NCBI RefSeq assembly: GCF_002933875.1
Contig: NZ_BFAV01000150.1
Span: forward strand, 107,087-171,086
Length of the DNA: 64,000 nucleotides
DNA from: Desulfocucumis palustris
GTDB taxonomy: Bacteria; Bacillota; Desulfotomaculia; Desulfotomaculales; Desulfocucumaceae
Reading direction: 5' to 3'
The notes below the pieces were generated by a model, which did no database searches, had not been told where the DNA came from, and was given only the letters and a program-made list of their open reading frames with translations. A program made the translations under genes and the position numbers. Each line of letters starts with the position of its first letter. Within the stretch, counting starts at the first letter, position 1. Positions 47,027-54,069 of the stretch are shown one piece after another.

Positions 47027-47131
47027 GTATACCCGGTTTCAAATTTGTTCATACAAATATAATTAATATATTCGCATAAAAACCGAAACCAGTTCCCTCC
47101 TCTCGTAGTTAACTAACCGGCATGTAAAGAC

Positions 47132-47938
47132 TCATCCCAAATTTATAAAGCCAAGAACAGTAGTTTTTCCTCCTTCTATATCCAACTCCTTTTCAAATAA
47201 ATTTTTGCCGTGGTTAAACTGTAATTTCACCTTAAAATTATCCGGGCAGGGTTCCCTGAAGCAAATAACAACCTCTCCCCGCTCATCGGGGCGGGTTTCA
47301 AAAACCGGCAGCAGCAGCGCTCCCCGGGAATAAGAAAACCGTAGCGGCTCATAAAGCCGGCAGCGCCTGGTATCAGCCTCCAGGGCGGCTATGCGGCAGT
47401 ATTCCTGCCGCCCGTCGGCCTTATCCTTGAGCAGGTAGAAATCACCCGCCGACATTCCGCCGGCAATATTAGTCAGAAAAATGGCCTCTTCCCCTTTACC
47501 GGCTTTTTCTCCGGATAATCTGGCCCTGGCGCAATTCTCGGACAGCATGGACGCCTTTACCACAGCGTCCCGTGGCACCCGGCCATCCGCATCCCGCAGG
47601 GAAGCGCGGATTAAAGTCGCTCCCTCCGGAAAGGGGTAGTGGGAACAAGGTTTAAGAATTATGTAGGCCCTGGGGTTGTTCGGGTCAATTTCTCCGGGCT
47701 TAATAAAAAGCTCCTCTTCCAGGTAAACATCCGAACGAACCAGAACACTGTACGAATCTCCCGGCAGATCAGTAAACACGTAATAACCGCCGGGTTTGCG
47801 AACCGGCTTTTTACGGGGATATTCCTTTAGTAAAACACTTATATTTCCGCCGGAACGCAGTCCGGCGGTATAATCATCCACTGTGCAAACCACCAGGGAA
47901 ACCCTGGTGCTTATTTTCAAGCTATAATAATGTTCCAT
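47132..47938 (-). CDS. eCIS accessory protein with Ig-like domains
   Basis: This protein of 268 residues has no clear family match. It has beta-rich segments such as KISTRVSLVVCTVDDYTAGL, GGYYVFTDLPGDSYSVLVRS and EIDPNNPRAYIILKP, similar to carboxypeptidase-regulatory or Ig-like domains. In related clusters such a domain is sometimes fused to the C-terminus of the cap protein (Pvc16-type); here it is a separate gene nine bases after it. It may therefore work with the cap. The start is ATG. Confidence 0.72.
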   Translation of the reverse strand: MEHYYSLKISTRVSLVVCTVDDYTAGLRSGGNISVLLKEYPRKKPVRKPGGYYVFTDLPGDSYSVLVRSDVYLEEELFIKPGEIDPNNPRAYIILKPCSHYPFPEGATLIRASLRDADGRVPRDAVVKASMLSENCARARLSGEKAGKGEEAIFLTNIAGGMSAGDFYLLKDKADGRQEYCRIAALEADTRRCRLYEPLRFSYSRGALLLPVFETRPDERGEVVICFREPCPDNFKVKLQFNHGKNLFEKELDIEGGKTTVLGFINLG

Positions 47939-47946
47939 GTCGGCCC

Positions 47947-48504
47947 CTACGATTCTACTCCCATCACACGCCTGGTGGCCCTGGTCCGGGTGGAGTCGAT
48001 GTTGACCGGGCCCACCCTGTAGCCCACTGATAATTTATAGGGCACATTGGGGAAATTCCATATTTTGTTCATCTCGTCCACGTTTATTTTTTTTAAAGTA
48101 ATCCGCAGTTGCTCGTTTTTTTCCGCCAGGCTTCCCTGCAGCAGCGCGCTTTTTATAATGGCGTTATCATAAAAGACCTGCATGAGCCTGCCTAAGATGC
48201 GGCTTTCGTCAAGCATTCTGGATTTCAGGTCCGCGATGGAGTGTGTGGTGCATAGATAGTCAATATATACTGTCAGGGGAGGATATTGCAGTTGTCCCGT
48301 TCCAACACTGCGCATGTCGTTATTCCGGGACTCCCCGCTCTCCTCTATGTTGTAAGGATACAGGGTGATTAAAAAATCGCCCTTGTCCGCCGGGGAGCAA
48401 AGGCCAATCATTTCCGGTTTGGAAACGGGCTCGGGAACCATGTTGTCCCGTAAAAGTTTGAGCATTGTATTGCCAACATCGGCAATAACCGTATATCCGC
48501 CTAT
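47947..48504 (-). CDS. eCIS cap/terminator protein (Pvc16-like, DUF4255), probably ATA start
   Basis: This protein of about 185 residues matches DUF4255: GGYTVIADVGNTMLKLLRDN, MIGLCSPADKGDFLITLYPY, PPLTVYIDYLCTTHSIADLK and ITLKKINVDEMNKIWN. In Afp/PVC it caps the distal tube end. The first ATG at 48465 has no ribosome site and would cut off the conserved GYTVIADVGNT part. Reading upstream, the frame stays open to a TAG at 48511-48513. The ATA at 48502-48504 lies nine bases after AAGGTGG; an ATT at 48508-48510 is the other possibility. It begins the eCIS operon. Confidence 0.82.
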   Translation of the reverse strand: MGGYTVIADVGNTMLKLLRDNMVPEPVSKPEMIGLCSPADKGDFLITLYPYNIEESGESRNNDMRSVGTGQLQYPPLTVYIDYLCTTHSIADLKSRMLDESRILGRLMQVFYDNAIIKSALLQGSLAEKNEQLRITLKKINVDEMNKIWNFPNVPYKLSVGYRVGPVNIDSTRTRATRRVMGVES

Positions 48505-48862
48505 GGCAATCTACCACCTTAGAAGAAAAGGGGAAATATTCGGGCCGCAAAAAACAAAACCGCGACGAATACACCAAGGTTATGTGCTGCTATAACCATA
48601 AGGTGCTTTACATGCGGTCACCAACATTTTATCATAAAAAAAAATAAAGAAGTTTAAATTTTACTAAAATTTATCGGAATCTGGATAAATATTAATATTT
48701 TACAGGTTAATAGTAATACGATGTCGAAATATTGAGCACAATGCTGAAATGGTTGTGGTACCACTTTTTTATAGCAGGAATACGTAAAAACGCTTTTTAT
48801 CCTTCCGGGCCGGCTGCTGCCTTAAAGTCAAATCCTCAAAAACAAAAAACCGTGGTGTTAAA
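48505..48862. other. Intergenic promoter region of the eCIS operon and ATPase gene
   Basis: This gap separates the divergent cap and ATPase genes. It is AT-rich at about 48630-48720. A 10-bp palindrome GTGGTACCAC lies at 48755-48764, followed by a T-run; it could be an operator or small hairpin. A weak minus-strand candidate -10 (TATGATAAAAT) lies near 48632. I found no convincing full promoter pair. Confidence 0.4.
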
Positions 48863-51094
48863 ATGTTAAAAACCTTTGCTAACGACCCGCTAGAACCAGC
48901 CCCCGACCTGCCATACGGCGACGGCTGGGAACATGTTGCGGACGAATTGAGACTACTGGACATAAAAATAAATATGCTTCTGCTTTCACAGCAATCAAAC
49001 CGGACTGAAAACCCGTATGAACAATTCAGGGGTCTGGTCATACCCGAAGAAGAAGTATATCAGCTATTAAACGCCCCGGGGGATAAAAACAGGAACGATC
49101 CCGAAATCAATGAATTAGTGGAAAATTTGTCCCGGCTGGAATCGCATATACAAAAAAGGCGCGGTTTAAGCGCCGAAAGCGGGATATTTCTGCCGCTATC
49201 TTATCTGTCGCACATTTTTAACCTTTCCTCCTTCGAGGAACAGTGCATAATAATTTGCCTGGCGGTGGAACTGCACCGCAAATATGAAAAGTTATACGCC
49301 TATTTACAGGACGATGTCACATGTAAAAATCCCACCATCGACCTGGCCATGAGACTTCTCTGCGCCACCCCCGGGGATAGGCTTGCGGCACGGATGTCCT
49401 TTGCCCCAAAGGGAAAACTGAACAGATTTTTTTTAAAAAAGGAGGACGCCCTCCCTTCAGCCGGCACCTCCCTTGCAAAAATACTGAAACTGGACGAGCG
49501 CATCATGAATTTTTTTCTAAACTCCGGCCAGGTGGATGACTCCATAAGCTCCTGCGCGAAAATCTCATATCCCGGGGAAGAAATTGACCCGCTGCTTTTG
49601 GGCCGGGATATTCAGGACCAAATCAGAAAATTTGTTGAGACAAATTTCGACAGTAATAACGCCCCTGAAAACAAAAACATCGTTTTTTACCTCAACGGCA
49701 CTTCCGGAGCGGGCAAAAAACTGCAGGTCAAACATTTTTGCCGTTATTTCAACCAATCCTTGATGATCATCGACCTGACCAGGGTGGCAGGCTCCGAGTC
49801 GCCTTTTTCCCGCCTGATGGAAACAATCGGCCGGGAGGCAATTTTACAGCAGGTGGTGCTTTGCTTTGACAACTTTAATGTTTTGCTGGAGGAGGACGGT
49901 GCGGCCCGCAAAAAAATTGAAGAATTATTTGAAATAATAAAGACGTTCGCGGGAATAGTATTCCTGTTGTCCGAAAGCCCCTGGAAACCGTCGGATTTTG
50001 GCAGGGAACACCTGATAATTGATATTGAACTGGGCCTCCCCGAAGAATCTGAACGAAAGCGGCTATGGGAGCGCTTCTCCGAAGGCTTCCGGTTTGAGGC
50101 CGGAGTCGACTGGGGAACCCTGGCGGGCAAATTCCGCTTTACCCCCGGGCAGATAAAGGACGCCTTAATCACGGCACAAAACAATTCCTACTGGCGCCAT
50201 ACGGAAGACGGCCACATTAAAACCGAAGAGTTATATAAGGCCTGTTATATGCAGGCACAGCATAAACTGGAAAAAAGGGCGTCCCGGATACAGCCTAAAT
50301 ACACCTGGGACGATGTTATACTGCCTCCCGAACAAAAAGAACTGCTCCACGACGCCTGCAATCAGATGAAATACCGGCATGTGGTCTATGGAGAGTGGGG
50401 CTTCCAGCGAAAGCTCTCTTATGGAAAGGGTTTAAGCATGCTTTTTTCGGGTCCGCCGGGAACGGGAAAAACCATGTCGGCCCAGGTGGTGGCCAGGGAA
50501 TTGTACATGGAGCTTTATAAAATTGATTTATCCCAGGTGGTAAGCAAATATATCGGTGAGACTGAAAAAAACCTGCAAATGATTTTCCGCGAGGCCCACT
50601 TGAGCAACGCCATATTGTTTTTTGACGAAACCGACGCTTTATTCGGAAAACGTTCCGAGGTAAAGGATTCCCATGACCGCTACGCCAACATAGAAACGGC
50701 GTTTCTGCTGCAAAAGATGGAGGAGTATGACGGAATAACCATAATGGCCACCAACTTCAAGCAGAACATTGACGAGGCCTTTATGCGAAGAATCAACTTT
50801 GTAATAGAGTTTCCTTTTCCGGATGCCGAATACAGGGAAAAAATATGGAGGTCGATGTTTCCTCCGGAAGCGCCTCTGGATGACGACATAGACTTTGACT
50901 TTATTGCCGGGAGGTTTGAAATAGCCGGGGGCAACATAAAAAATATAGTGGTGTCCGCCGCGTTTCTGGCTGCCGAAGCCTCCGAGCGCATCGGCATGAA
51001 ACATATAATCCGGGCGGCCAAATATGAACTGCGCAAAATAGGCAAGATTTTTTTAAAAGAGGATCTTGGGGAATATTATAATTACTTATTATAA
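48863..51094 (+). CDS. AAA+ ATPase of the eCIS (Afp15-like)
   Basis: This protein of 743 residues has two nucleotide-binding regions. The second is intact: Walker A GPPGTGKTM near residue 535, Walker B ILFFDETDALF, sensor ATNFKQNID and a MRRINFVIEFPF arginine-finger part. The first, with GTSGAGKK near residue 280 and LCFDNFNVLL, lacks the P-loop Thr/Ser and the Walker B Glu, so it probably does not hydrolyse ATP. The family is needed for tail assembly or recycling in Afp/PVC systems. ATG with a weak GGTGTTAAA before it. The gene diverges from the operon, with which it is probably co-regulated. Confidence 0.92.
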   Translation: MLKTFANDPLEPAPDLPYGDGWEHVADELRLLDIKINMLLLSQQSNRTENPYEQFRGLVIPEEEVYQLLNAPGDKNRNDPEINELVENLSRLESHIQKRRGLSAESGIFLPLSYLSHIFNLSSFEEQCIIICLAVELHRKYEKLYAYLQDDVTCKNPTIDLAMRLLCATPGDRLAARMSFAPKGKLNRFFLKKEDALPSAGTSLAKILKLDERIMNFFLNSGQVDDSISSCAKISYPGEEIDPLLLGRDIQDQIRKFVETNFDSNNAPENKNIVFYLNGTSGAGKKLQVKHFCRYFNQSLMIIDLTRVAGSESPFSRLMETIGREAILQQVVLCFDNFNVLLEEDGAARKKIEELFEIIKTFAGIVFLLSESPWKPSDFGREHLIIDIELGLPEESERKRLWERFSEGFRFEAGVDWGTLAGKFRFTPGQIKDALITAQNNSYWRHTEDGHIKTEELYKACYMQAQHKLEKRASRIQPKYTWDDVILPPEQKELLHDACNQMKYRHVVYGEWGFQRKLSYGKGLSMLFSGPPGTGKTMSAQVVARELYMELYKIDLSQVVSKYIGETEKNLQMIFREAHLSNAILFFDETDALFGKRSEVKDSHDRYANIETAFLLQKMEEYDGITIMATNFKQNIDEAFMRRINFVIEFPFPDAEYREKIWRSMFPPEAPLDDDIDFDFIAGRFEIAGGNIKNIVVSAAFLAAEASERIGMKHIIRAAKYELRKIGKIFLKEDLGEYYNYLL

Positions 51095-51152
51095 TATTCC
51101 CTCCTAAAGAGCGAACCTTTTAACGCCGTGACAGGTTTGTGCCCCGGGTTAA

Positions 51153-51193
51153 GGGAGGGAAAAAGCCGGCGTTAAGCCGGCTTTTTCCCTCCC
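51153..51193. terminator. Bidirectional terminator after the ATPase gene
   Basis: A perfect 18-bp stem, GGGAGGGAAAAAGCCGGC at 51153-51170 paired with 51176-51193, with a 5-base loop GTTAA. A-rich and T-rich segments are part of the stem on both sides. It separates the convergent ATPase gene and the small gene at 51234. Confidence 0.8.
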
Positions 51194-51233
51194 GGTTACC
51201 GTCATTACTCCGATAGCCCAGTGGAGAAACTCT

Positions 51234-51620
51234 TTAGGCCATATAGGGAGACATGGCGGACTGGCACGAAACCTGCGCCGGATTTCCATAATAACCCGAT
51301 TCCATTCTCATGCTTTGTAAAGCTGACGACATCTCATTAATATGCTGCTGAATCCTGCCCATGACATATGTGGCCATATTCATGCGCTCGTTTATGGCCC
51401 GGCTTACTTCCTGGGTGTACTGGGCCACCTGGACCGCCATGTTTCTGGCATTCTGCGCGGCCACAACAGCTCCCTGGGTATTCCCGGAGTTTATGGCAAG
51501 GATTATTTCGTCACAGGCGGAAACCAGGGATTGGGACACACCAACCGCTTTGCCGGTATCGTTTAAAAACCTCTGCCCATGATGCATGGCGTGCTGAATA
51601 AAAGGATTGCAATGGTGCAC
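51234..51620 (-). CDS. Small His-rich protein of unknown function
   Basis: This protein of about 128 residues starts with MHHCNPFIQHAMHHGQ. It then has a helical part with AVGVSQSLVSACDEIILAIN, NARNMAVQVAQYTQEVSRAI and MNEMATYVMGRIQQHINEMS-like heptad patterns, so it is probably an alpha-helical bundle. The His/Cys-rich start could bind metal. GGAGGTGGTAACCCA before the GTG at 51620 sets the start; a longer form to 51776 would run through a 54-bp inverted-repeat element. It lies outside the eCIS operon and I cannot assign a function. Confidence 0.65.
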   Translation of the reverse strand: MHHCNPFIQHAMHHGQRFLNDTGKAVGVSQSLVSACDEIILAINSGNTQGAVVAAQNARNMAVQVAQYTQEVSRAINERMNMATYVMGRIQQHINEMSSALQSMRMESGYYGNPAQVSCQSAMSPYMA

Positions 51621-51647
51621 TGGGTTACCACCTCCGTAATATAAATT

Positions 51648-51701
51648 GGGGACGTTCCTTCGTGAATTGTCAATCAAGGAAACCTTAGAAGGTGTGTCCC
51701 C
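51648..51701. repeat. 54-bp inverted-repeat element (REP-like)
   Basis: GGGGACGTTCCTTC (51648-51661) and GAAGGTGTGTCCCC (51688-51701) pair with 12 of 14 matches. Short palindromes starting GGGGAC are common as scattered REP-like or IS200-related elements in Firmicutes genomes. It sits in the leader of the small gene at 51234 and may affect its expression. Other copies should exist elsewhere if it is mobile. Confidence 0.5.
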
Positions 51702-51756
51702 TCTCCTTATTATCTGACACATCATCGGAATTATACCAACAGGCCGATGCTTTAAG

Positions 51757-52410
51757 TCAACTTCTTTTATAATCAATATCTTTTAAAGTATTCATTAATT
51801 CCACAAATGAATCGACGATGTATTCCGGCCCCTCGCCCATAAGCCTTTCCCGGGAGGCCATTCCCCAGGTTACCCCCATGGTGATCACGCCCGCCCCTTT
51901 ACCGGCCTTTATGTCGTACCAGCTGTCACCCACGTAAACCGCGTTTTCCGGCTTTTTGTTTAACAGCTCCAAAGCCCTTAAAACCGGTTCGGGGTTTGGT
52001 TTGGGCTTTGACACATCATCAACTGTAACCACCACATCCATATATTTATTCAGGCCGGTTGCTTCCAGGCCGGTCAGGGCAGGCATCCTGCGCTTGGAGG
52101 TGACCACGCCGGTACTGTAACCGGATGCTTTAACGGTCTCCAGCGCTTCCAGCGCCCCGGGAAACAGTTTAATATAATCCATCTGTTTTTCCTTCTGGAA
52201 CAGGGTGTACTTCTCCATAAACTCCCCTGCCCGCCCGGGCAAATAGCGCTCCGCCACCTCTCTCAGGGGAAGACCGATGGTGCTCAAAACTTCCCCCTTT
52301 TCCCACGGAATACCGTAATAATCGAATACCCTGCGGAAAGTAATGGTAATTAGCGGTATTGAATCCATCAGGGTACCGTCCAGATCGAAAAGCAATGTTT
52401 TTAAAGCCAT
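51757..52410 (-). CDS. HAD-family phosphatase (PpaX/Gph-like)
   Basis: This protein of 217 residues has HAD motif I TLLFDLDGTLMD, cap helices, motif II with VVTSKRR, motif III Lys in VSKPKPNPEPVLRAL, and motif IV VYVGDSWYDIKAG. This layout belongs to phosphoglycolate phosphatase and pyrophosphatase PpaX. Likely function: hydrolysis of pyrophosphate or phosphoglycolate in the cytosol. The start has GGGGGGAAAAGAAA before it. Its promoter region faces a second HAD gene (52633) going the other way. Confidence 0.88.
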   Translation of the reverse strand: MALKTLLFDLDGTLMDSIPLITITFRRVFDYYGIPWEKGEVLSTIGLPLREVAERYLPGRAGEFMEKYTLFQKEKQMDYIKLFPGALEALETVKASGYSTGVVTSKRRMPALTGLEATGLNKYMDVVVTVDDVSKPKPNPEPVLRALELLNKKPENAVYVGDSWYDIKAGKGAGVITMGVTWGMASRERLMGEGPEYIVDSFVELMNTLKDIDYKRS

Positions 52411-52632
52411 TTTCTTTTCCCCCCTGTTTTAGAAATTGTTAATTTTTAGATAAATAGCGGTAAAAAAATATAGCCCTTACCTGGTTCGGCACTCTCCCCG
52501 GCTATGTACTATAGCGGAAGGGAATGTTATAATTAACCTGTTCTCCAAACCTTGAAAGCTGTCCAGGATTACCGGACTATTGCAAGTAAATAGTGGTTAT
52601 ATAATAAATAAAAACAACCCGGGTAAATTATC

Positions 52633-53271
52633 ATGATAAAGCATATTATTTTTGATTTTGATGGAACCATTGCCGACTCAAAGGATTCAGCCGTCAAACT
52701 GCTTAACGAACTGGCTGAAAAACATAAATACCAAAAAATAAATAAAGAAAAGCTGGAATATTTAAGAACACTGTCCTTCGTGGACAGATGCAAGGCAATA
52801 AATTTGCCCCTTTACAAAATTCCCATGCTCAAACTGGAGCTCACCAAGGATTACCGTAAAATAATCAACAACTTTGGATTAATAGAAGGCATCGGCAATA
52901 TAATTGTGCAGCTGAAAGAAGCGGACTATGGCATCAGCATTATTTCCTCAAATTCCGTTGACAATATCAATCTTTTTCTAAATAACCACAATATAAAAAT
53001 GTTTGACAACATTTTTTCTTCGAATAATCTTTTCGGCAAGGATAAAACCCTGTCAAACTTTTTGAATAAATATGCCCTGAAAAAGAATGAAGTAATATAT
53101 ATAGGTGACGAGTACAGGGATGTTGTGGCCTGCAAAAAAACAGGCATCAAGATAATTGCCGTAGCCTGGGGATACGATTCCAGGGAGTTATTGCTTAAAG
53201 CCGTTCCCGACTTTTTTGCTCAGAAGCCATTGGACATTATAGGTATAATTGAGTCTTTAAAAAACAAGTGA
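52633..53271 (+). CDS. HAD-family phosphatase, AT-rich paralogue
   Basis: This protein of 212 residues has motif I HIIFDFDGTIADS, motif II SIISSNS, a Lys in FGKDKTLSNFL and motif IV VIYIGDEYRDVVACKKTG. It belongs to the HAD phosphatase family, a distant relative of the divergent gene at 51757. Its A+T content is clearly higher than that of neighbours, with many AAA and ATA codons, which may reflect horizontal gain. ATG, no clear ribosome site before it. Substrate unknown. Confidence 0.85.
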   Translation: MIKHIIFDFDGTIADSKDSAVKLLNELAEKHKYQKINKEKLEYLRTLSFVDRCKAINLPLYKIPMLKLELTKDYRKIINNFGLIEGIGNIIVQLKEADYGISIISSNSVDNINLFLNNHNIKMFDNIFSSNNLFGKDKTLSNFLNKYALKKNEVIYIGDEYRDVVACKKTGIKIIAVAWGYDSRELLLKAVPDFFAQKPLDIIGIIESLKNK

Positions 53272-53322
53272 ATGCCGCATAATTTCGGGCACCCCCATAA
53301 TCTCACCAAAATTGCCAACTTT

Positions 53323-53475
53323 TCAGTATAAGACCCGGTACCCAATATAATTATCAAGCTCCCTCCAGGGCTCCTTCAGGTATTTACCTGTCAATTCCTT
53401 AAATGGTTTGGCCGAAAGTCCCCCGGGCAGTCCGGAATTGCCCGGGGAAAGTTTCAACATTTCCGGTTCCGGCAC
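53323..53475 (-). CDS. Possible small protein in the gap before 53628
   Basis: A reading frame of about 50 codons from GTG 53475 (or ATG 53460) to TGA 53323-53325 gives VPEPEMLKLSPGNSGLPG, then GLSAKPFKELTGKYLKEPW and RELDNYIGYRVLY. A 9-bp perfect hairpin (CCCCGGGCA/TGCCCGGGG) lies inside. No good ribosome site. The tail looks protein-like rather than random, but support is weak. The rest of the gap to 53627 shows nothing else I can name. Confidence 0.3.
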   Translation of the reverse strand: MPEPEMLKLSPGNSGLPGGLSAKPFKELTGKYLKEPWRELDNYIGYRVLY

Positions 53476-53627
53476 TTCGCCGCTATTACACCCGCACTCC
53501 AGGGTTCAATCCCGTGTATTCATCTCCACAACTATTATAATAATCTTTTTCCACAATGGATAATAAATAAAAACAGAAATACCCAGCATAATATAAATAT
53601 ACTGTAAATTAACGGAGGTGCGTAACG

Positions 53628-53864
53628 GTGATAACCGCGGAAGTATCATTATACCCGCAAAAAACAACAAACGCCAGCCAGATTATAAATGACTCCCTGG
53701 AAGCACTGGCCGGCCACAGCCTGAATGCCAACACCGGCCCAATTTCCACCAGGCTTCAAGGAACGGAAGAAGAAGTATGGGCCGGTTTAAAGACCTTGTT
53801 TAACCAGGCCGGCAGCCGCAGCGAAGTAAATATGGTGGTAACCATATCAAATTCGGCCGGATAG
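53628..53864 (+). CDS. Thiamine-binding-type small protein (YqgV/MTH1187 family)
   Basis: This protein of 78 residues matches the MTH1187/YqgV family: ITAEVSLYPQKTTNASQIIN, then GTEEEVWAGLKTLFNQAG and NMVVTISNS. Such proteins have a ferredoxin-like fold and bind thiamine-like ligands. GGAGGTGCGTAACG before the GTG sets the start. The gene is alone, between two gaps. Function in this genome is not known. Confidence 0.8.
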   Translation: MITAEVSLYPQKTTNASQIINDSLEALAGHSLNANTGPISTRLQGTEEEVWAGLKTLFNQAGSRSEVNMVVTISNSAG

Positions 53865-53990
53865 CTTTCCTAAACCCTTCCCGCCGGAGTTTACAATATA
53901 ACAACACACAAAATAATAAAACATTGTAAACTTTTACGCCGGAGGGAAAATATTAAATATTCCCCTTTCACATTAGCACCCGTAAGCACA

Positions 53991-54032
53991 AATAATGAAA
54001 TCAGCCGGGCCAAACCGGCTGATTTCATTATT
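53991..54032. terminator. Bidirectional terminator
   Basis: A perfect 18-bp stem, AATAATGAAATCAGCCGG at 53991-54008 with 54015-54032, loop GCCAAA. It lies between the convergent genes 53628 and 54070 and its AT-rich base suits both directions. Confidence 0.8.
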
Positions 54033-54069
54033 TCAAAGGAATTTTTTTGGTAAGTCGTTTTCTAACATC

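Noticed and set aside
53500..53530. GGTTCAATCCC resembling a tRNA T-loop
   Set aside because: The stem does not pair over five bases and no acceptor, D or anticodon arm is found upstream.
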